Of a DNA stretch of 36,920 nt, positions 14,918 through 25,800 are shown piece by piece (the first letter of the stretch is position 1; every line of letters starts with the position of its first letter). Position numbers and translations under genes: made by a program. A model generated the notes under the pieces. That model saw only the letters and a list, made by a program, of their open reading frames with translations. It was not told where the DNA came from and searched no databases. The stretch comes from Bacteroidota bacterium (GTDB lineage Bacteria; Bacteroidota; Bacteroidia; Cytophagales; Cyclobacteriaceae): assembly GCA_947470895.1 (NCBI GenBank), contig CANIVF010000038.1, positions 1 to 36,920 on the forward strand, read 5' to 3'.

Positions 14918-15892
14918 ATGAAATTCAATTGGTTTTTTACTTTTATTGGAGCCTTTTTCATAGGCATGCTTGCGCTGAGTTTAACCTATTTTCGCAACAC
15001 GGGATATTCATCAGTGGGCATCACTTATTCAAAGGGATATAAAATAAATGCAGATAAATCGGCCCAGATCAAAAGCATAGCTGTAGTTCCCGGGCAACAA
15101 GTAAAAGTAGGTGACTTGCTGGTTGAACTTACAAGTTTTGATCTGGAGTTAGAACTTGATAAGCTTCAAAGCCAGATCACTACACTGCAATCAGAGCGTG
15201 CCGAAAAATCTAAATTGGCAAATGCCGAAATCGCCTATATCAAAGCTGACCTGGGTATTGAGATCGAAAAGATAAATATGGTGATCTCTCAAACAGAGAC
15301 AGAACTCACGCTGAATAAAAAATTAAGTACGGAATTTTCAGCACAGGATCTCAATGAAGAAAATCCGCTTCGACAAAAAATTGATGCGCTCAAGTTGCAA
15401 CGCATGCGCTATGATGAAGCAATTAAAATCAAAGTGGCAGACATTCGGCAAGAGACTGATACAGAAGAGCGTTTATTGGATAATCAAGTTAGGTTGTTGG
15501 AACGCGAACATGAGATGCATACGGCAGAAAAAAACAACCTGCGAAAAGTAGCTATCGTGGATGGCGTAGTTGAACAAGTATTCGTAAAGCCAGGAGAGCA
15601 AGTTGATGCCTACAGCGAGCTGCTCTCCCTTAATCCGGTTCATCCAACTACAGTAGTTGGATATCTTGTTGGTAAAAAGAATGCCCTGCCAATTGGCGCT
15701 GATGTTGTTGTGAGGTCGCATGAAAATTCTCAGTTAACAGCCACAGGAAAAGTGATCGGTTATGGTTCTGTGGTACCGTTACCTGAAATTTTACAGAAGT
15801 CGACAGCCGTTACCGGTTTTGGAAGAGAATTTTTTGTCGAGATATCCGCTCAGAATAGGTTTGCCAATGGAGAGCGTGTTTTAATCAGGTAA
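14918..15892 (+). CDS. HlyD-family periplasmic adaptor protein
   Basis: The protein has 324 residues. A membrane anchor lies at about 7-24 (FTFIGAFFIGMLALSLTY). The first half of a lipoyl-like domain is at about 47-72 (IKSIAVVPGQQVKVGDLLVE). A long coiled coil runs from about 74 to 208, rich in E, K, Q and L. The second lipoyl half follows at about 209-238 (VAIVDGVVEQVFVKPGEQVD), and beta-barrel sequence continues to the end. This is the classic order of membrane fusion proteins that link an inner-membrane transporter to a TolC channel. The start has AGAGGT just upstream and overlaps the DUF4956 stop region. The ATG of the TolC-like gene overlaps this gene's stop, which indicates translation coupling. 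Confidence 0.9.
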   Translation: MKFNWFFTFIGAFFIGMLALSLTYFRNTGYSSVGITYSKGYKINADKSAQIKSIAVVPGQQVKVGDLLVELTSFDLELELDKLQSQITTLQSERAEKSKLANAEIAYIKADLGIEIEKINMVISQTETELTLNKKLSTEFSAQDLNEENPLRQKIDALKLQRMRYDEAIKIKVADIRQETDTEERLLDNQVRLLEREHEMHTAEKNNLRKVAIVDGVVEQVFVKPGEQVDAYSELLSLNPVHPTTVVGYLVGKKNALPIGADVVVRSHENSQLTATGKVIGYGSVVPLPEILQKSTAVTGFGREFFVEISAQNRFANGERVLIR

Positions 15893-17133
15893 TGATGAAG
15901 TGGCTCTTCTTAAATCTGGCACTTTTTTTCTTTTCTGGTCTGGTGTGCGCGCAAGTTACTATTTCTGATTTCATTCGTTCTGCAGAGGACGATCAGGAAG
16001 TTAAATCCGTTGACGCACAAATTAATTATCTGAAAAGTAAACCATATCGATTATCACCTTTACAAAAATTGGAGTTTCGAACTCAGAATAGGGAATTGCT
16101 GTATTCACAACAAGAATATGCCTTGCGATTGAATCCAGCCAATCCCTGGGAGATGCGCAGCAACAACAAATACTTTGAAGAATACAGCAGTTCACTTTCT
16201 ATTGAAAAGGAGGTGGCATTAAAAAATGCACTGGTAGATCGTTACAATCTGGTGATTCTCTATTTGTATTACTTTGAATTAAAATCCCTCGCAGAACGGA
16301 ATGCAAATCTGGTGGATAAACAACTTTCCCTTCTTGAACGGCAAAGTGCCAGCAGTTTTTTCGATGCCGATGAATATGTGAAACTGAAGGTAGAACAACT
16401 CGACAGGAGCGTGGAAAAAGAAGAGACTGACTTCGACTGGCAAAGTCAGAAGTCCGCAGTAAGTCAACTGCATCCGGCTGGCTCAGGTAAGAGCATAGTC
16501 TGGGAAACACAAGTACTGATGACCATAGACAAGATCGAGCATGTGGCCGATAGTTTAAGTAAACAAATGGTTAATCCGTTAGAAGTAGCTTATCGCAAGC
16601 AACAGGTTAATGTAGCACGCAGTCAGTATAACCTGGAGAAGTCTAATATTAATCTTGGGTTTCTTCAAACATCGTACGATCGCAGAAGAGTAAATCAGGA
16701 TCGAACCCCAATCAATATTTCGTTGGGTATCACCATACCGATTGTCAATCCCAACAAAGGTGATATGGCAAGAAGAAAATTGAGTGAAATTGAATCTGAA
16801 TATGAACTTAAAATAGCTCAGATCGATGACCAAACCTCACAGGATATAGCCTTTCGGAAATTAAAGGAATCCATAGCACGCTATCGTGACCTTCAACTAA
16901 AAATAGAAAAGTTGAAAAACAGCAGCCTACAGAATGACCTTACCTTGTTAAAAGGAGGAGATCCATTGATTGCCCTTCAGTTTGAAGCTGGACTGAATAA
17001 GCTACGTGTCTTACAAAGCAAACTCAAACGCAAAGTACTTACGTACTATGTAGAGTTTCTTACGGAATCAGATCATCTTCAGCGACAGCCGTTGATCAAC
17101 TATTTGTCGGATCATCTTACTCCGTTGGATTAA
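15892..17133 (+). CDS. TolC-like outer membrane efflux protein
   Basis: The protein has 413 residues with a signal peptide (MMKWLFLNLALFFFSG, cleaved after LVCAQ). The body is long alpha-helical sequence, as in outer membrane efflux channels. Phrases such as VEVAYRKQQVNVARSQYNLE-type helices (16584-16644), a beta-like segment INISLGITIPIVNPNKGD and a second helical half (LSEIESEYELKIAQIDDQ to LQSKLKRKVL) follow the usual TolC halves. It lacks some of the usual turn motifs, so it is a divergent member. The start may be ATG 15892, overlapping the TAA of the adaptor gene, or the adjacent ATG 15895. It would form the outer-membrane channel for the HlyD-type adaptor. Confidence 0.82.
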   Translation: MMKWLFLNLALFFFSGLVCAQVTISDFIRSAEDDQEVKSVDAQINYLKSKPYRLSPLQKLEFRTQNRELLYSQQEYALRLNPANPWEMRSNNKYFEEYSSSLSIEKEVALKNALVDRYNLVILYLYYFELKSLAERNANLVDKQLSLLERQSASSFFDADEYVKLKVEQLDRSVEKEETDFDWQSQKSAVSQLHPAGSGKSIVWETQVLMTIDKIEHVADSLSKQMVNPLEVAYRKQQVNVARSQYNLEKSNINLGFLQTSYDRRRVNQDRTPINISLGITIPIVNPNKGDMARRKLSEIESEYELKIAQIDDQTSQDIAFRKLKESIARYRDLQLKIEKLKNSSLQNDLTLLKGGDPLIALQFEAGLNKLRVLQSKLKRKVLTYYVEFLTESDHLQRQPLINYLSDHLTPLD

Positions 17134-17204
17134 ATTCATAATTTTTTTCCATTTTGCTCTGTAACAAAAAGACCAGTGCGAAGTCTTAGCTTTGTTACTC
17201 GGCT

Positions 17205-18422
17205 ATGCTACAAAAAACATTCAATTCATTTGCGTTGGCATTCGCCAACATTAAGTCCAATCTGTTTCATACATTACTTTCTGTGCTGGGCATCGTTATT
17301 GGTGTGGCATCGTTGGTGTCCATTCTTTCTTTGATTGACGGAATGGAAAAATTTGCACGAGACCAGATATCCAGCACTACGTCACTTAATGGCATCATCA
17401 TTCAAAGCGAATCCTTTAAGCGTGTGAATGAAGTTCGATTGAGAAAAGATACGGTATCTGTAATTGACTACCTGAAATTTCAAAAACTAAGGGGCACGCT
17501 TACCAAACCGGTAAGTTCATACATCTGTTCATCATCGTCTGGTGAAGTGGTACTTTCTTCGGGTAGTAAAATAGGAACTAACCTGCTGGCCACTTCTTCA
17601 TCACTTCAGCCTGGCGAAGAAATCCCTTCTGGGGATTTATTTACGGAGTCAGATATTGATAATAAGAAACCCTATGCCGTGGCTAACAAAGCATTTGTAA
17701 AGGCCATGCAATTTGGGAATGAACAGGATGCAATCGGCAAGGAGGTTATTTTTGACAATAAAAGGCTGACGATAGTTTCCATTCTTCCCAAAGGAAAAGA
17801 CACACCGCAGCTTTTTTACCCAATCAGTTTGCTTTCAGAACAAGAGTTGCAGGCCTCACCACCCGATGTTTTTTTTGAGGCTCATAAAACGGAAGACATT
17901 GCCGTATTGAGAGACGAAATGGCGAAATGGTTGCGTGCTAATTACATTCATGCCCAAACGGACTTTCGAATGGTAACCAACGATTACCGGATTCAACAGG
18001 CAACGAAGGGCTTTTTGTTGTTTAGGGTAATCATGGGTTTGATTGTTGGAATCTCTGTGGTGGTAGGAGGCATTGGCGTAATGAATGTGTTGTTGATATC
18101 GGTGACTGAGCGAACCGCTGAAATAGGAATTCGCAAAGCAACTGGGGCAACTAGAAAAGATATCATTTTGTTGTTTCTCGCGGAATCAATTACGGTGTCT
18201 GCCTTTGGCAGCATGTTAGGTTTGCTACTGGGTGTGTTGGGCACGATGATGATCATTCCCATGGTTATGGCCATTACCGATGTTCCCTTCCGGGCAGCTT
18301 ACACATGGAATACATTCCTGGTCGTTTCTATCATCTCAATTTTGGTTGGAGTTATTTTCGGCACCTATCCCGCCATCCGCGCATCGCGGCTCGATCCGGT
18401 CGAAGCTATCCGCCACGAGTGA
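17205..18422 (+). CDS. MacB-like ABC transporter permease (FtsX type)
   Basis: The protein has 405 residues. An N-terminal membrane helix lies at about 22-44 (HTLLSVLGIVIGVASLVSIL). A periplasmic MacB_PCD-type domain follows at about 45-265, then three membrane helices at about 272-296, 326-352 and 368-392. The FtsX signatures are GGIGVMNVLLISVTERTAEI, GIRKATGATRKDI and, at the end, GTYPAIRASRLDPVEAIRHE. MacB permeases work with a LolD/MacB-type ATPase, either fused or encoded next door. Neither is present here, so the ATPase must be supplied from elsewhere. The 71-bp gap from the TolC-like gene suggests it may still belong to the operon. It probably moves its substrate from the periplasm through the adaptor-TolC channel. 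Confidence 0.9.
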   Translation: MLQKTFNSFALAFANIKSNLFHTLLSVLGIVIGVASLVSILSLIDGMEKFARDQISSTTSLNGIIIQSESFKRVNEVRLRKDTVSVIDYLKFQKLRGTLTKPVSSYICSSSSGEVVLSSGSKIGTNLLATSSSLQPGEEIPSGDLFTESDIDNKKPYAVANKAFVKAMQFGNEQDAIGKEVIFDNKRLTIVSILPKGKDTPQLFYPISLLSEQELQASPPDVFFEAHKTEDIAVLRDEMAKWLRANYIHAQTDFRMVTNDYRIQQATKGFLLFRVIMGLIVGISVVVGGIGVMNVLLISVTERTAEIGIRKATGATRKDIILLFLAESITVSAFGSMLGLLLGVLGTMMIIPMVMAITDVPFRAAYTWNTFLVVSIISILVGVIFGTYPAIRASRLDPVEAIRHE

Positions 18423-18503
18423 AAATAATCTGGTTTTCTTTACTGGATCAATAGGGGACAAGGGGAGCAGGATTGTCCTACGGGAGTATAAAATTTAAAG
18501 CAT

Positions 18504-19172
18504 ATGAAAACCCGTGTCTTATTTACCACATTGTCTGTTGTTCTCATCGCTGTTATCTCTCGAGCTCAGGAAGTTTAATCCATATTTGGTCGGGGAAAAA
18601 CTACTGGAGGTTATGGAGCCATTTCCAATAAGTTCACTTACATAGGTGGAGAGTTTGCCAACCTGAGTGAGGTGTATGGTGGAGTATTTGTCAATCGCAG
18701 GTGGATGCTGGGTCTGGCATTTGCCGGCACCACCAATAACCTTCGCGTACCGTCAGCCTATAGTATTGATCCGATAAATACCATGACCTATCAATACAGC
18801 CAGGGAGGCTTAAAGCTGGAGCGGGTGTTCGGTTCAAACAGGTCTATTCACTTTGTGATAAATATGTTCAGCGGTGTCGGATTTACTGCACAGTATGACC
18901 GCAACCAATGGTACGACTACAACTCCAATACTCAAACAAACCCTCTTCATGACGAAAACTGGTTTTATGTGTTGGAGCCCGGTGCCCAACTTGAAATGAA
19001 TCTTTTTCGATGGATGCGATTAAGTCCTGGTGTTTCCTATCGCCAAACCTATGGTAGTAACGGGCTCGGATTATCCGATACTGGTTTAAGCGACTGGACG
19101 TATAACATCACACTTAAATTCGGAGGATTTGGAAAGCGCCAAAGGGAACAAAACCAGGACTCCTCGAACTAA
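18504..19172 (+). pseudogene. Outer-membrane/cell-surface protein gene with an in-frame stop just after the signal peptide
   Basis: From ATG 18504 the frame reads a good signal peptide (MKTRVLFTTLSVVLIAVISRAQ), seen in two pieces: MKTRVLFTTL and SVVLIAVISRAQ. Two codons later it meets TAA at 18576-18578. The same frame then continues without interruption to 19172: SIFGRGKTTGGYGAISNKFT, YIGGEFANLSEVYGGVFVNR and on through a beta-rich protein ending in LKFGGFGKRQ. The second part matches a family of small outer-membrane barrel-like proteins that I recall from Cytophagales. A single base change or a sequencing error could make the stop. If the stop is real, only a downstream start without signal peptide could be used, and the product would not be exported. 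Confidence 0.8.
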
Positions 19173-19178
19173 TTGCAC

Positions 19179-19225
19179 TAAAAGTGGTTTATATAAGACC
19201 AACAATCATATTTAAACCACTTTTA
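19179..19225. promoter_or_regulatory. 13-bp perfect inverted repeat directly before msrB
   Basis: TAAAAGTGGTTTA (19179-19191) and TAAACCACTTTTA (19213-19225) are perfectly complementary across a 21-base loop. The right arm ends 2 bases before the msrB ATG. In RNA it would fold the msrB leader up to the start codon. It could be an operator, a 5' leader control hairpin or a bidirectional terminator for the upstream broken gene. Confidence 0.6.
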
Positions 19226-19227
19226 AA

Positions 19228-19668
19228 ATGAAATGGCTTGATGTTTTACAATATGCCAAAACGGGCAATCTTAATCCACCGCGCAGAGTTGAAAAAAGTG
19301 AAGAGGCATGGAGGAAAATGCTCACCGAAGAGGAATTCTATGTGACCCGCCAAAAGGGCACAGAGCGGGCCTTTGAAGGCGAATACTGCGAAGCGCATGA
19401 GCCGGGGCTCTATGCATGCCGCTGTTGCGGAACAGTTCTTTTTGATTCCAGAACAAAGTTTGAATCAGGTACTGGCTGGCCTAGTTTTACGGGTTCGGTA
19501 GAACCGAATGTGATCAAATACACCAAGGATGTCAGCTATGGCATGGTGAGGGTAGAGGTGGAATGCAGTGTATGTGATGCACACCTGGGCCATGTTTTTC
19601 CTGATGGACCGCCACCCACCGGTTTACGATTTTGCATCAATTCAGCTTCAATTAGATTAGTGCAGTAG
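19228..19668 (+). CDS. msrB: Peptide-methionine (R)-S-oxide reductase MsrB
   Basis: The protein has 146 residues. MsrB reduces the R epimer of methionine sulfoxide in proteins, repairing oxidative damage. Zinc-binding cysteines are C64 and C67 (YACRCCG) and C113 and C116 (VECSVCDAHLGHVFPDG). The catalytic cysteine is C136 in GLRFCINSAS. The GTGWPSF segment is present and has no resolving cysteine beside it. No signal peptide is visible, so it acts in the cytoplasm. The length matches the family. It is transcribed alone, judging by the spacing. The start at 19228 is set by the MKWLDVLQ N-terminus and lies directly behind the 13-bp inverted repeat. Confidence 0.95.
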   Translation: MKWLDVLQYAKTGNLNPPRRVEKSEEAWRKMLTEEEFYVTRQKGTERAFEGEYCEAHEPGLYACRCCGTVLFDSRTKFESGTGWPSFTGSVEPNVIKYTKDVSYGMVRVEVECSVCDAHLGHVFPDGPPPTGLRFCINSASIRLVQ

Positions 19669-19829
19669 TTGTGGCATATCCATATTTTTTATGCTTAACG
19701 ATGGGTTCGAGGCCAGTGTTTCTTTTCCTGGCTCACGAGTAAATAGTCCATTTTTCAATCTATCTTTGCTTCAAATTACTTTGTCCTTTACTTAGTAGGA
19801 AATGTAACATTCAGGTGCTTTTTATTAAA

Positions 19830-19858
19830 TTTGAGGTTACGATGGCTGTGTATTTTTG
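19830..19858 (+). promoter_or_regulatory. Candidate Bacteroidota-type promoter of the giant surface protein
   Basis: TTTG at 19830-19833 and TATTTTTG at 19851-19858 fit the -33 (TTTG) and -7 (TAnnTTTG) boxes known for Bacteroidota sigma-A promoters. The 17 bases between them are a little shorter than the usual gap of about 19. It ends 34 bp before the ATG at 19893. No other candidate nearby fits as well. Confidence 0.4.
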
Positions 19859-19892
19859 AATAAACTGTATTTGGTCTATAACAAAGCTTGAT

Positions 19893-22800
19893 ATGAATAT
19901 AAAATTACTATTTCTGATTGTTTTGGGAGTTCTTTTTATTCAATGGAATCCTTTATTCGGCCAGACAACATTTACTTCAACCGGTAATGGTGGAGGTAAT
20001 TGGAATACTGTAGCAGCATGGAGCCAGACTGGCCCGGTAGATGCTGATGGTATACCGGATGCTCTTGACAATGTTGTAATCGCCAACAATCACACATATA
20101 TTCTAAATAATGCCACACCATCTTTTGCAGCGCCATCGTGCCTTTCCTTAACGCTCAACGGCAACGGAATTTTAAACTTCCCCACTAATGGCGTAACCTT
20201 GACGGTAGGTTCTGTTGGTATGGTTATGGACGGAACAAGTCAGGTGACGGGAGCAAGTGCGACTCAAAATCTTAGGGTTGATGGAACCTTCTCAGTTCCA
20301 GCAACAGCAAGTAATGCTAGAATTTCAGGCGTATCAGTTACTATAAACGGTGCTAGTACAATTGCTGGAAATTTTACGTTGAACAACAATACAGGCACAA
20401 AGATTTTTGCTGGTGCTGTAACGAACACAGGTACCTGGACATCTACTGCTATAACAACCACGGGAAATCTTATATTCCGAACTGGAGTTTCCAATGCGGG
20501 AATATTTGCTGCCGCGGGTGCGACATTTAATACCAATACTCCACAAAGCATCGGTGGATCCGCAGCCATGTCCTTTTCTGGCATTGTAACCATCGCAGCC
20601 GGAATTACAGTTACCAACGACAACACAAGTGTACTCACCCTGTCCAGTACAGCAGTGGCTTTGGCGGTCGGTGGGGCAGGTAGTACCTTTACACAAGGTA
20701 TAGGTAGCACGTTGTCTTATGGAGGCTCAAGTATTGGAGTAACTACATTTAACGCAACGGCTGCTGGCAATACCGTAATTTACACAGCAAATGCCCCCGC
20801 CATTAGAGCCACCAATTATTACAACTTAACACATTCAGGCACCGGAGCAGTGACGGTCGCGGGAATAAGTATTGCAGGAAACTTAACTGAAAGCAGTACC
20901 GGCACCTTTAATTTCACAGGCACGTCCACATTAAACGGAACCACTGCCACGCAAACTATCGGAGGAACCGGAACGATTACATTTGTAGATTTAACATTAG
21001 CCTCTGGTACGTTTAATGCTAACGTAGACAGAAGCATTTCAATTAGCGGGATCCTCAATTTCACTGCTGCCAATACGCGCCTTTTGGTAGTGGGCAATGC
21101 AGCCAACATCACTCTTACGGCTGCCGCATCAATAACCAATGCGGATGCAGACAGCTATATTCAATTAGACGGAAACACAGGCGCTAACAGTAATCTGATC
21201 AGGAGAACTACGAATACTGTTGCCCCATGGCAATTTACCTTTCCTATAGGTACCCTCGATGGCGGTTACACTCCTTTTACCATACCAACAATAACCACAG
21301 CTCCAACCAATAATGCTACGCTTTCAGTTAAGGTCATCTACGATCTTTCAGTTACCGGAAGAATGCGGAGGTCTTTCAGATTGGTGGTTGCCGGAAATAA
21401 TTTGAATACAACATTTAGCGGTGGCACTTTTAATTATAACGATGCTACTGACATTTCGAGTGGAGATCTGGAAGCGGATTATAATACTGTGTTGAGGTCA
21501 ACAGGAGGAGGGGCTTATGCCGGAATAACAGGGAGTATTCTTACTGCTTCCAATCAGTTTACTGAAACCGGACCAATCCTGTTAAGAACTGGTACATATC
21601 GATTTACTATTGGAGCAGCAATAACATCCCTGGTTTGGTATTCATATCAAACCGGAGTTTTTAACAATTGGGAAGTCTGGACATTAGACCCGTCAGGAAC
21701 TACGCTGGATAATCCTCTACAGATTCTCCCGGACCAATCCGATGAGATTACAATCCTAAATGGTTTTAGTGTATCCTACAATGTAAACAATGTAAGCCTG
21801 AGTGCTACCACGATTTCAGCAGGGGGCACGCTTGATATGGTTGCGACAACCGGGCACTCATTGGGAACAGTTACTGGCACAGGGCTTTTACGCGTTAAAG
21901 GCATAAACTTACCATCCGCAACCTACACTGATTTTGTCGATCCTATTCTCGGTGGAACCATCGAGTACTACGATGTTGGCGGCAATCTCCCCATCACCCA
22001 GACCACGTACAATAAACTTCTAATGACCAATAGCACGGGCACGAATATCAGTTATGTATTGGCAAGCGATCTTACGGTAAATGGAACCTTTAATATCACC
22101 GCTTCAGGGTCAGGCACAGTAACCTGGCAAATTAATGACGGTACCGCTAACCAGCGCACCATTACCCTGAATGGGGACTTGACCCTATCTGCCAATGGTA
22201 GAATCCGTGCCAGTAATTCAGGAGTTACAGGTCCTCATCTTCTTGCTATGTATGGTAACCTAACCAACAACGGCTCTATTAAATTCTTTGATGACACCGA
22301 TGTACAGCTAGCCGATGCCTCCTATACTTCAGGAGCAATTTATACCAATGCGATAAAAAATAACGCAGTAAACGTTACTTTCACCGGAGCTACGAGCAAA
22401 TTGATTACTTGCAACGGTCAGACTGATTTTTACAGGCTGATTATGGATAAGGGTACCGGTCAGCAAGCGATGCTTACCATTAACTCCACAATCGCTGCAA
22501 ACTTTAGGTTGTTCGGACCAAACAATCAAGACTATTCAGGAACAGTTCCCAATTATATCTCGAATAATAACCTCTCCATTATCAACGGTACGTTACAGCT
22601 TACGGGAACAATAACGATTCCCTCCCTGGTAGTAAATGGAGGTGGTGGATTAGGTGGTGGTTGGCCTATTCCTCAAAATGGTGCACTTTGGGTTAATAGT
22701 TCTAATGTTTCAATTACCTCGACCAATACCACCGATACGGGTGATAATGGTCGCCAGATTTATGTTTTTGGGTTATTACGCATGACGGCCGGTACCATTA

Positions 22801-25800
22801 CCACAGGCTACTCACGGGGTATCTTGGGTGGTGGGTCAGGTTCTATAGTGATTGAAGGTGGAACCATAAATGCATGGCAATTGAGAACCACTTATCTGGG
22901 AAATAATAATCGCTTCGCCTATAATCAATCTGGAGGTACAGTGAATGTTGGCACAACAGGATTAACAGGACCAAATGTAGACCAATACCCCAGGTTTGCG
23001 CTTCCCTATGCAGAATGCAGTTTTATTATGAGCGGAGGAACACTTAATGTGGCCAATCCTTTAACAGGTGGGATTACTACGGATGGAGGAATTTTGATTT
23101 TCGCATCGACTTCTAATGTTCAGGTTACTGGCGGAACAGTTAATGCAATCTGCCCTGCTTCAGCAGTAAATTTCAGAATTAACTCGACCGCTCCATTTTA
23201 TAATCTAAACGTGAGCAAGGTTGGCGCGGGGGCTTCCGTGGCTCTTTTAAGTGATATTAGTTTTGACGATGGAGCCACCTTCACGAGAGCAGCTCAACCG
23301 CTTACCGTTTTAAATAATCTAACAATCACAACGGGTAATACGCCCACATTTAATTGTAACGCAAATAACCTTACCGTTGGAGGAAACCTGGATGTACAGG
23401 CAAGTAGTACTCTTACTCCAGGTGCTAATATAATTACACTGGATGGCGCAGGTGCCCAGACCTGGACAAATAACGGTACCATCTCAAATCTTGCTTCAGT
23501 TGTCCTGAGCAAAACGGCTGGAACTACGTTGACTCTCGCTGGTGCCAACACATTCCCCAATATCACTACAGCACTTACGTTAACCTCAGGAACACTTGCC
23601 GATGGCGGAAAAACAATAACCGTAACAGGGGTATTAAGCAACAGTGCAACTCATTCCGGCAGTGGTGCTATTGTTTACAGTAACGTTGCCGCCTCCACCA
23701 TTGGCGGAAGTAATGGTACATTTGGAAATCTCTCTATAACTACAAATTTCGTACATGCATTATTTGGAAATCAGACTATTACCGGAAACCTGCGCCTGAT
23801 AGGTGCCAGTTCCACATTAAACATTGGTGACAATGCGCTTACCGTTTTAGGGGATATTTATAGTGATGCAGCATTAGGTATTGCATTTTCAAGTGCAAAA
23901 AGAATATTAGCGATCGGTTTACATAATGCCGGTGGGCTCACGCGACAAGGAGTGGCTGGTGATTTACTTTTCCCACTAGGTGCTTTAGCGGTTGGTGCCA
24001 ACCCAACAGTACCCTATACACCCATTACCATCAATGTTGCGGCATCCACCCAAGGAAGAATTACGGTACGCGCGGTAAATAGCGAACACCCTGTAGTTAC
24101 TGCTACCGGGCAAAGTCTCGTTTATTACTGGAGGGTAACCAGTTCAGGATATTCGGGTATTTCTTCAGTAGCTCATAAGACTTACAATTATAGCACGGCC
24201 GTTGAGGCCGGTTCCTCAGCCAATTATCGCGCTGCCCGGTATGACGGATCAACATTCAGCTGGAGTTATAGTACGGTCACCTATAACGCTACGATTGGCG
24301 CTCCTCAAATTCCAGATTTCAATACTTCGGCAACTTGGTCTTCACCTATTGGCACCCAGTTGGATGGTGAATATACCTCTGGAAATCAGGCAGCTTTTGG
24401 AACGGTTTCAGTTTTTTATAGCCGTTTGGCTGGCCCTTCACCATGGAATGATAGTAACTCGTGGAGTAATGCGTCTGTGGGTGGCGCAGTCGTTACTCCT
24501 GCCGGCACTACTATACCAGGCACTCATTTCCCTGGCCCTAATAATCCTGTTGTAATTGGAGATGGTACTATTTCTCACACCATAGCTATTGATGCGAATA
24601 GCAGATCGTGTGGAACACTTGCCCTGAATACCAATTCAACATTGGATTGCAGCACTTTTACGACCCTTAGTTTTGGCACTAACACAGGCGGTGTAATATC
24701 AGGAAGAGGAACCCTTCGAATTGCCGCAGCTGTTTTCCCTGCTGGCGACTTTGGTAATTTTATCGGTGCCAGTGGTGGAACGGTAGAGTGGTACGGATTA
24801 GCTAAAACGATACCCACTGCCGGCCCTATCCCCCAGAACCTTGTTCTGGATACTTACTATAACCTAGTAATAAATCCAAATGCTGGTCAAACAATCACCT
24901 TTCCGCCAACGACTTCAAATCTGCTAACTATTTTTAATGACCTAACCGAAGGAAGCATAGCGGCCGCTACAGGAACCGTATTGACCAATGGTGCCCGCAC
25001 GCTTGCAATTACACGTGATTTAACTATAACGAGAGGAAGTTTTAATTTTTCTAATGCAGCGGCTTCAGCAACGACCTTACGAGTAGATGGTAACATCAGC
25101 GTAGCCACTGGTGCTACCATGACCGCTGTTGCTGGTGGCACAGCCAATGTTCATACGATTACATCACCGGGTACGATAACTAATAATGGTACCATGAATT
25201 TCAGAAATACCGCACTGGTGAACCTGACCCTCACAGGAACTAATAATGTTAGTTTTACCGGCACAGGTTCAGGTGGAACAACCCTTAGTTTGGTGACCGT
25301 GAACAAGGGTAGTTCACAGACACCTACAGTTACTTTTGATGTTGCAGGTACGGTAACAGCAGCTACCTCAGGATGGCTGACTCTTACCAATGGTACATTT
25401 AACTTTGGCAACTCAGGGCCCCATACCATAGTTTCTACAGCAGCCACATACAATATACCCTCAACAGCCAAATTGAAAGTAAGTGCGGGAACAGTCACTA
25501 TATTAAGTAACAATAGCACTACTGCTGATTTATTTTTGAATGGCGCCTTAGAGGTTGCCGGAGGCACAGTAAATGTGGGCAATGCCGCTAATACCATTGA
25601 TAATGATATTGAATATGCCGAAGTGGGATCACCTACAATTAACGTTTCTTCAGGAATATTAAATGTTAATGGATCAATCCGAAGGGCTACTTCTGCAACA
25701 GCAGGGGCTTTGGTTTATAATCAGACAGGTGGCACGGTGACAGTTGGAGGAAAAGCATCGAATAACACCCGCGGAGTTTTTGAAATTGATGTGAATCAGG

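Noticed and set aside
24202-24555. 117-codon plus-strand frame inside the giant gene
   Set aside because: It overlaps the real frame, has no recognisable domain and starts within coding sequence; it is a shadow frame.
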